Assembly (NCBI RefSeq): GCF_029852145.1
Contig: NC_079972.1
Span: 13,142,986 to 13,206,985, forward strand
Direction: 5' to 3'
Source: Microplitis mediator
Taxonomy: Eukaryota > Arthropoda > Insecta > Hymenoptera > Braconidae
DNA: 64,000 nucleotides
Position numbers and translations under genes: made by a program. Positions 59,339-64,000 of this stretch are shown here, in pieces. Each line of letters opens with the position of its first letter. Position 1 is the stretch's first letter. The notes beneath the pieces are model-generated. The model was given only the letters and a program-made list of their open reading frames with translations. It was not told where the DNA came from and ran no database searches.

Positions 59339-59460
59339 GCAAGAATCATTGAGAATATGGATGAGCCACCCAAGAAATTTGCATCACTTAAAGTCTGACC
59401 TTGTGGTACTCACACTACTTACACTAGTTACACTGGGTCTCGTGGTGATTTGTTTACTGG
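59339..59460 (+). CDS. MARCH-type E3 ligase, exon with first transmembrane segment
   Basis: This is the second recognised exon of the MARCH-type ligase. It is 122 nt: one base finishing a Trp codon, 40 codons, and one base of the next codon. After a basic juxtamembrane stretch (MSHPRNLHHLKSD) comes an unbroken run of about 20 hydrophobic residues rich in Leu, Val and Thr, the first membrane helix. The acceptor is TTTTATAG/G and the donor is CTGG/GTAAGAAA. Family knowledge places the RING-CH domain and both termini in the cytosol, with two membrane helices forming a hairpin, in the MARCH2/3 and MARCH4/9/11 groups. This exon's phase joins cleanly to both neighbours, which is strong support for the gene model even without a transcript. 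Confidence 0.88.
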
Positions 59461-59995
59461 GTAAGAAATAACTTTAAATTGACAACAAAACTGAGTGCAT
59501 TGTGTTGTCACAAATTCAATACACACATGTATATACATGTATATAATTTAATCGGTATTTATACGAGCTTTGTTTACGATTTACCACAATTGTCAGATTG
59601 GGCGTTCGTTACAGCTCAACGGAAATTTTGGGTTGCCTTTGTTTCATGTGTGGGCTCTATAGTCCTCGTTACTGTCGACTATTGCACGAATTTCACTACA
59701 CCAGGCTTGTGTCTATTGACATTGAACGGATAAACGAGTGCTACCGCTATTCCGATTACTCGCAGTTTCTCTTTATTTATTTCTATAGTTCCTTCTTTTT
59801 TTTTTTTTTTTTTTTTATTTATCTTTTACTCTCTCGTTCTCGGGTAACAACGGCTATTACACTGCGTGATATCACGTGAAAAACACCCACACAAAAGTGA
59901 AACTAAATAAAATAAAATACAATATAAATAAAAGAAATAATAGATAAAAGAGTTATATATCTATATAAATATATATAAACGAGAATATGTTTCAG

Positions 59996-60123
59996 GCATG
60001 AGATATTTTATTATCGAGGGAAGAAAAATCGGTATATCAAGACTGTGGACACGTGGTGCTATAGTTTTTTTTATTACCATTGTCATTCTTGGATACTGTA
60101 CTACCGTTTATCTTCTTGTCAAG
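59996..60123 (+). CDS. MARCH-type E3 ligase, exon with second transmembrane segment
   Basis: This is the third recognised exon, 128 nt: two bases completing a Gly codon and 42 full codons. It encodes a short lumenal loop (MRYFIIEGRKIGISRLWTRG) and a second hydrophobic helix of about 20 residues ending TTVYLLVK. The acceptor is ATGTTTCAG/G and the donor is AAG/GTACTA. The intron before it is only about 535 bp; the one after it is about 3.4 kb and carries a duplicated ATCGAT-rich repeat and a three-deep MITE nest. The short loop between two helices agrees with the hairpin topology of MARCH ligases. Confidence 0.88.
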
Positions 60124-60302
60124 GTACTAATCATCACCATATTTATTATTTTTATTGATCATATAAAGTAGATATAGTAGTTTGCTCCCACTGATCACTA
60201 AACTGATGCTCCAATTATTAAAAAAAATAAATAAATAATTTCAATTGGATTCAAATCAACGTTCTCATATTTTCTGCGCGGCAATAAGCGAACATGATAG
60301 AG

Positions 60303-60609
60303 ATGGGCGATATCTATCGATATTTCAACTATCGATCTTTTTTTTCTAAAGTATCGATGTTTGGTATCGATATTTTTTTGGAGACGATACATCGATACTC
60401 GATAATGGAAAACTAAAACTATTGATGTTACGATATCGATATTTTTTTTTAATTAGGAATGGGCGATATCTATCGATATTTCAACTATCGATGTTTTTTT
60501 TCTAAAGTATCGATGTTTTCTATCGATATTTTTTGGACAAGATATATCGATACTCGATAATAAAAAACTAAAACTATCGATGTTTTTTTTTCGATATCGC
60601 CCACCCCTA
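60303..60609. mobile_element. Tandemly duplicated ATCGAT-rich hAT-type repeat
   Basis: Two units of about 155 bp begin GGGCGATATCTATCGATATT at 60,305 and 60,461. The right end CGATATCGCCCACCCCTA is complementary to the GGGCGATAT start. TATCGATA words occur throughout. The GGGTGGGCGAT type of terminus is common in hAT-derived elements (general knowledge). Confidence 0.7.
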
Positions 60610-61993
60610 GAACATGAGTCTTTTTATTTAAAGTTCTCACTAAAGATGGGGGCCTGAGTTCTCAAAAAAATTTTTCTTGAACTTTTTTACTCGAAATTAA
60701 ACAATAAAAAAATTACTAGCATTTTTCAAACAACATTTAATTAAAAAATAAATTAATCCTACTTAATTAGAGCAATATTAAAAAAAATCATATTATGTTC
60801 CTGATATAATTACGTCTTGAAATAAAAAAAAAAAACACAAGTCGTTAAATTATTACAGACAATAAACTGCACCTTAGACTTAATTTTTTCCGTCATATTT
60901 TCATCGCAGTATAATGCACATTTTGTTAACTTAAAAATAAACGTTCTCTACTTTCTAAACGCCATTATCCCCCTGACGTGTTTATAACAGTACTTTTCTC
61001 AGTTTGGATTTCATGGTGGCCTATAAAAATGCGAGAAAGCACAATAAATGATAGCTGGATATCGGTGTAGTTTATATAAATAAATGTATGTAGGTATACA
61101 TATATCGACGTGACGTAAGGCAAAAAAGCAAGGGATAAAAATATGGTAATACGATCAGCAACACGATCGCTGAACGTCGGTTACGTGAGCCGGAACAAAC
61201 GTAGTCCCGAGGACTTTTTGCTGAGAGGGTTCAACGTCAGTTGATATAAGAGAAGTGTATGAGTAGGGTTTGGCAAACGAGTACATACTCGAATAATGTC
61301 TACGTTGTAATTTAAATACACGAGTTATATTTTAGCTCTTCTATACAGACTTTAATAATAATAATAACCATAATAACAACTTTTGCATTTATTATTTATA
61401 CGACTATATATATATATATATATATATGTGTATATATACATACACACATAAATAGAGGGTAGACTGAGGTACAACGGGACGCGGATCCAAGTAATTAGCT
61501 CTTGTTAGCTTTTGAACACTGAATCTAATTTGTCGATCTCTACTTACAACAAATATGTCTGCATTTAAAAATAATTTTAGTAAAGAAAAAATTTTTATGC
61601 CCCGTTTATCTCGAGTATTTTTTTTTCTTCAAAAGTCAATAGAGTAACATTCTGACGGAATGAAAAGTTATTTAATTTATTTATTAATCAATTACTGCCC
61701 AGATGGATATTGTTGGAAAGTCGATAGACCTCCAGTGATGTCTGCTGTTCGACTCTGATAGTTTGTAAGTTTTATTTGAGAGACAGAGCTCCGGGGCTTT
61801 AAATGTTCATCAGCTGACTGACTGTTCTGCAGTGAAGTACAGAAAATTATAACACCAAGTCCTGAGTATAGATTTTATATGTAATTTGGATGGGTCGAGT
61901 TTGGGACTTCCATAGAGTTTATTTAAAGACAAATATAATTTTTTTTCACAACACCCTGAGTATAGATTTTGTATCGCTAAAATTTTTAGTATA
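60610..61993 (+). other. MARCH last intron, no feature
   Basis: Part of the intron 60,124-63,491. (TA)n at 61,405-61,427; an apparently unique patch at 61,130-61,290. Confidence 0.55.
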
Positions 61994-62032
61994 TACACGG
62001 AAAAAAATTTATTGTGACCAAGCGCGATACAG

Positions 62033-62765
62033 TACACTGAGAGAAAAAAGTGTATATTTCCAAGTAAAATTTCTTGATTTAAGTATTATTTTACTTAAAT
62101 AGTGCCAAGTAAATATTTTCTTAATTTTAGTAAAAATGCATTGTCTGTACACTGTGAAAAATCACCGGGGTAAGTCCAAGCGGTGTAGGTGTTAAAATTA
62201 TCGGTGTTAAATTTACCTCCGAAAGCGGTGTGAAAATAACGCCGCCACCGGTGTAAATAATCTAGATCGTTGTTAAAATAACGCCACCGACGGTGTAGAC
62301 ATTCTTTACCGGTGTTAAAATATTTTATTTTGTGAATATTTTTACTTACTCGATCATTATACTTGTTAATAAATGATATTCTTTATTAATTTTCATAAAG
62401 AACTGACATTTTTTGTGTTTTATAATCTTTAAAGTTAATACTCCAAGCGGACGTAATTTACCCCGCTTTTACACCGGTTTTACTTCGCTTTTACTCCAGT
62501 TACCCTGCTTTAACACCGGTATGTTTAACACCAGTGTATTACTCCTCCTACACCGGTGTAATTTCATTTTTACACCGGGCGGAGTTAAAACGAGTCCGGT
62601 TTAACACCGCTCTTTTTACAGTGTAGAAATTCATGAGTAGATTTAAACAATTGTTATAAAGATAAGAAATATTATACTTCGATGTAGTAAATTTTTTCTT
62701 GTTTTTAGTATTATGAGTTAAGTAAACATGGTTACTTGAATTTAATTTTTTTTTCTCTCAGTGTA
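62033..62765. mobile_element. TACACTGAGAGAAAAAA element, middle of the nest
   Basis: Ends TACACTGAGAGAAAAAAGTG and AATTTTTTTTTCTCTCAGTGTA minus two bases of overlap. AAGTAAA, TTACTTAAAT and related words repeat near both ends. Confidence 0.82.
62150..62623 (+). mobile_element. CACTGTAAAAA MITE built of CACCGGTGTAAA words (copy 3), innermost
   Basis: CACTGTGAAAAATCACCGGG to CTCTTTTTACAGTG, TA on both sides. Same order as the copies at 4,271 and 48,227, so it is the youngest insertion at this site. Confidence 0.92.
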
Positions 62766-63491
62766 TACTGACTGTCACGATACTCGCTTAGCTCTTCGGA
62801 GGTTAGTGCGCGTATTGTTACGTATAGTGCTGACATGAATACGGATCGTGAATAGGACTAGAATGGATCGCGACGGTAGCTCTACAGATCGCTCCCTTCA
62901 CGATACGCAAACCACTATCCAGTAGATCGTGCCAATCACAATATTTTTTTCTCCGTGTATAATATATATATATTTTTTTTTATAATTAATAAATAATTAT
63001 TTGATAGAAAGTTTCGTAATTTCTTAATAATAGCCCGTTTATACATTAGCATAGTTAAAATTTATAATATTAAAGTAGAGAGCATGAATTTTGTGATTAT
63101 GATAAAACAATTCCGTTAATCACTTGAGCTTAGTAATTACAATGCTTGTTAATTAGCAGCATTACTTGACTCCTTTGATGTAACTTTTGTAAGCATTTCC
63201 TCTGATGCTTGTACCCTTGTACAGCCAGCACTTGAACGACGTCTACTATTTCTATCGCCGCTGGTACTCATAATGCTGCAGTCGATTTTACTGCCGCAAA
63301 GACCTAGAACGTTGAGAAAAATCGACGGATATCCGGTTTAATGTACAGTGCAATCCAACTCAACATCTCTTGACAATAAATAATTTAAATTAGCCGGTCA
63401 ATAATTGTCTCTGTGTTCGTAGTTCGTGTGTAGTTGAGGTAAAATGAAACCATATGCTGCTGTTTTATTATTTCCGACTTTCTTTCAACAG

Positions 63492-63716
63492 GAACAGCTT
63501 GCACCCTGGTACAGATGGTGGAAAACTACAGTGAACATAAGATTGGTGACGGAATCACTAGAACAACAGCAGCATCATCAACAGGGAACGAGTCGAGGTT
63601 CGATAATTCCAGGTCATCTGGGTGAGGAAACTACCGACACAACTACCAGCAAATGTACGATTTCGATCAATGAAATACAAGTTGATGCTGAGAAAGCAGT
63701 TGCATTTAAAGTTTAA
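63492..63716 (+). CDS. MARCH-type E3 ligase, terminal exon with stop codon
   Basis: This is the last coding exon, following acceptor TTTCAACAG/GAACAG in phase 0 after the exon ending LLVK. It encodes 74 residues and a TAA stop. The first part, EQLAPWYRWWKTTVNIRLVT, is the aromatic and basic stretch that follows the second membrane helix in MARCH proteins and is probably a juxtamembrane amphipathic segment. Then come a Gln/His-rich stretch (EQQQHHQQG), a Thr-rich low-complexity part (ETTDTTTSK) and a polar end, EKAVAFKV. This tail would be cytosolic and is probably where substrate or trafficking signals lie, but no specific motif is clear. From the RING fragment to the stop, the recovered protein is about 200 residues. 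Confidence 0.88.
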   Translation, partial: EQLAPWYRWWKTTVNIRLVTESLEQQQHHQQGTSRGSIIPGHLGEETTDTTTSKCTISINEIQVDAEKAVAFKV

Positions 63717-63773
63717 CGCGACGGGCTTTTAATCAGCGAATGAAAGTAGAGATGCAATTCCTGACGATGAGAA

Positions 63774-63805
63774 AATAAAAATAAAAAAAAAAGTGTGTAA
63801 ATAAA
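63774..63805 (+). promoter_or_regulatory. Poly(A) signals of the MARCH gene
   Basis: Two AATAAA hexamers lie at 63,774-63,779 and 63,800-63,805, about 60 and 85 bases past the stop codon of the MARCH-type gene. Either would give a short 3' UTR. AATAAA is frequent by chance in this AT-rich DNA, so the position is the main support. Confidence 0.45.
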
Positions 63806-63852
63806 TTTAGCTTTGAGTAACTAGTTTTGACAAGTCCGGGTCGAAATATTAG

Positions 63853-63954
63853 ACGTAAGTTGAATGTTCCTAACGTTTCAAACGTAAATTGAACGTTCTT
63901 AACGTTTTAAACGTAAAGTGAACTTTTTTAACGTTTTGAAAGTAAACTGAACGA
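63853..63954. repeat. 29-bp tandem repeat, about 3.5 units
   Basis: Units begin at 63,853, 63,882, 63,911 and 63,940, each starting with a variant of ACGTAARTTGAAYGTTCY and ending in TTAACGTTT. Spacing is exactly 29 bp. The array lies about 140 bp downstream of the MARCH stop codon, either in a long 3' UTR or just beyond the gene. Confidence 0.85.
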
Positions 63955-64000
63955 TTGTTTTGTATTTTGGTTCATAAAAAATTGGTAATTTCATGATTTA

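Larger units (their letters stand above)
61994..62959. mobile_element. TACACGG-clan element, outermost of a three-deep nest
   Basis: Ends TACACGGAAAAAAATTTATT (continuing GTGACC) and the complementary CAATATTTTTTTCTCCGTGTA minus its tip variation. GATCG(T/C)G words occur in the right arm. It contains the elements at 62,033 and 62,150 and lies in the last MARCH intron. Confidence 0.82.

Overview
The window is strongly AT-rich eukaryotic nuclear DNA from an insect, most likely a hymenopteran; a braconid-type parasitoid wasp is my guess from general impression, not proven. There are no operons, ribosome binding sites, CRISPR arrays or prokaryotic genes. Two protein-coding genes are recognisable, both only as short exons in long introns. 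A dpr-family immunoglobulin receptor contributes one exon on the minus strand (33,905-34,115). A MARCH-type RING-CH E3 ubiquitin ligase contributes its last four exons on the plus strand (56,269-63,716), with consistent splice sites and phases, the stop codon and poly(A) signals. Its 5' exons, including the first half of the RING-CH domain, were not found. The other protein signals are a 5'-truncated LINE (25,853-26,941) with a 17-bp target-site duplication, and three short ORFs of unknown meaning (14,295-14,813 minus; 48,828-49,007 plus; 52,800-52,973 plus).

Most recognisable non-genic sequence is small non-autonomous transposons (MITEs and foldback elements), many nested inside one another. 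They fall into clans by terminal repeat. (1) TACACGG termini: 3,293-4,775; 6,074-6,873; 11,556-12,457; 15,055-15,583; 29,807-30,334; 51,724-52,785; 61,994-62,959. (2) CACTGTAAAAA termini with CACCGGTGTAAA words: 4,271-4,745; 48,227-48,722; 62,150-62,623; plus an ACTCCG-word subfamily at 37,371-38,017 and 56,488-57,252. (3) TAGGGG/GGGCAAAGTGGG termini: 1,028-1,547; 14,847-15,837; 29,588-30,442. (4) hAT-like elements with TAGGGTG termini and 8-bp duplications: 26,179-26,741 and 38,996-40,020. (5) CTGAAGTTAGC termini: 11,446-12,547; 34,394-34,582; 43,451-43,654.

The most striking theme is that many of these families are built from one short word, repeated tens of times in both orientations, and the word is the sequence lying just inside the terminal repeat. 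Families with the same termini carry different words, and copies of one family differ in word number. This looks like a common amplification process and is the best candidate for an undescribed system here. Other notable items are a hammerhead-ribozyme-like core inside a perfect 32-bp stem (3,865-3,980), a 57-unit 10-bp minisatellite without a single indel (8,911-9,480), GC-rich hairpins in a 2-kb insertion that splits a satellite array (51,450-53,428), a degenerate tRNA-like sequence (45,521-45,592), and two adjacent G-quadruplex motifs (17,469-17,539).

The remaining sequence is intronic or intergenic. It consists of AT-rich stretches alternating with less AT-rich islands of apparently unique sequence (about 1.6-3.2, 16.4-17.6, 21.7-24.2, 27.0-27.4, 40.9-42.6 and 49.0-50.8 kb) that may include non-coding exons or regulatory DNA, but nothing in them could be assigned.
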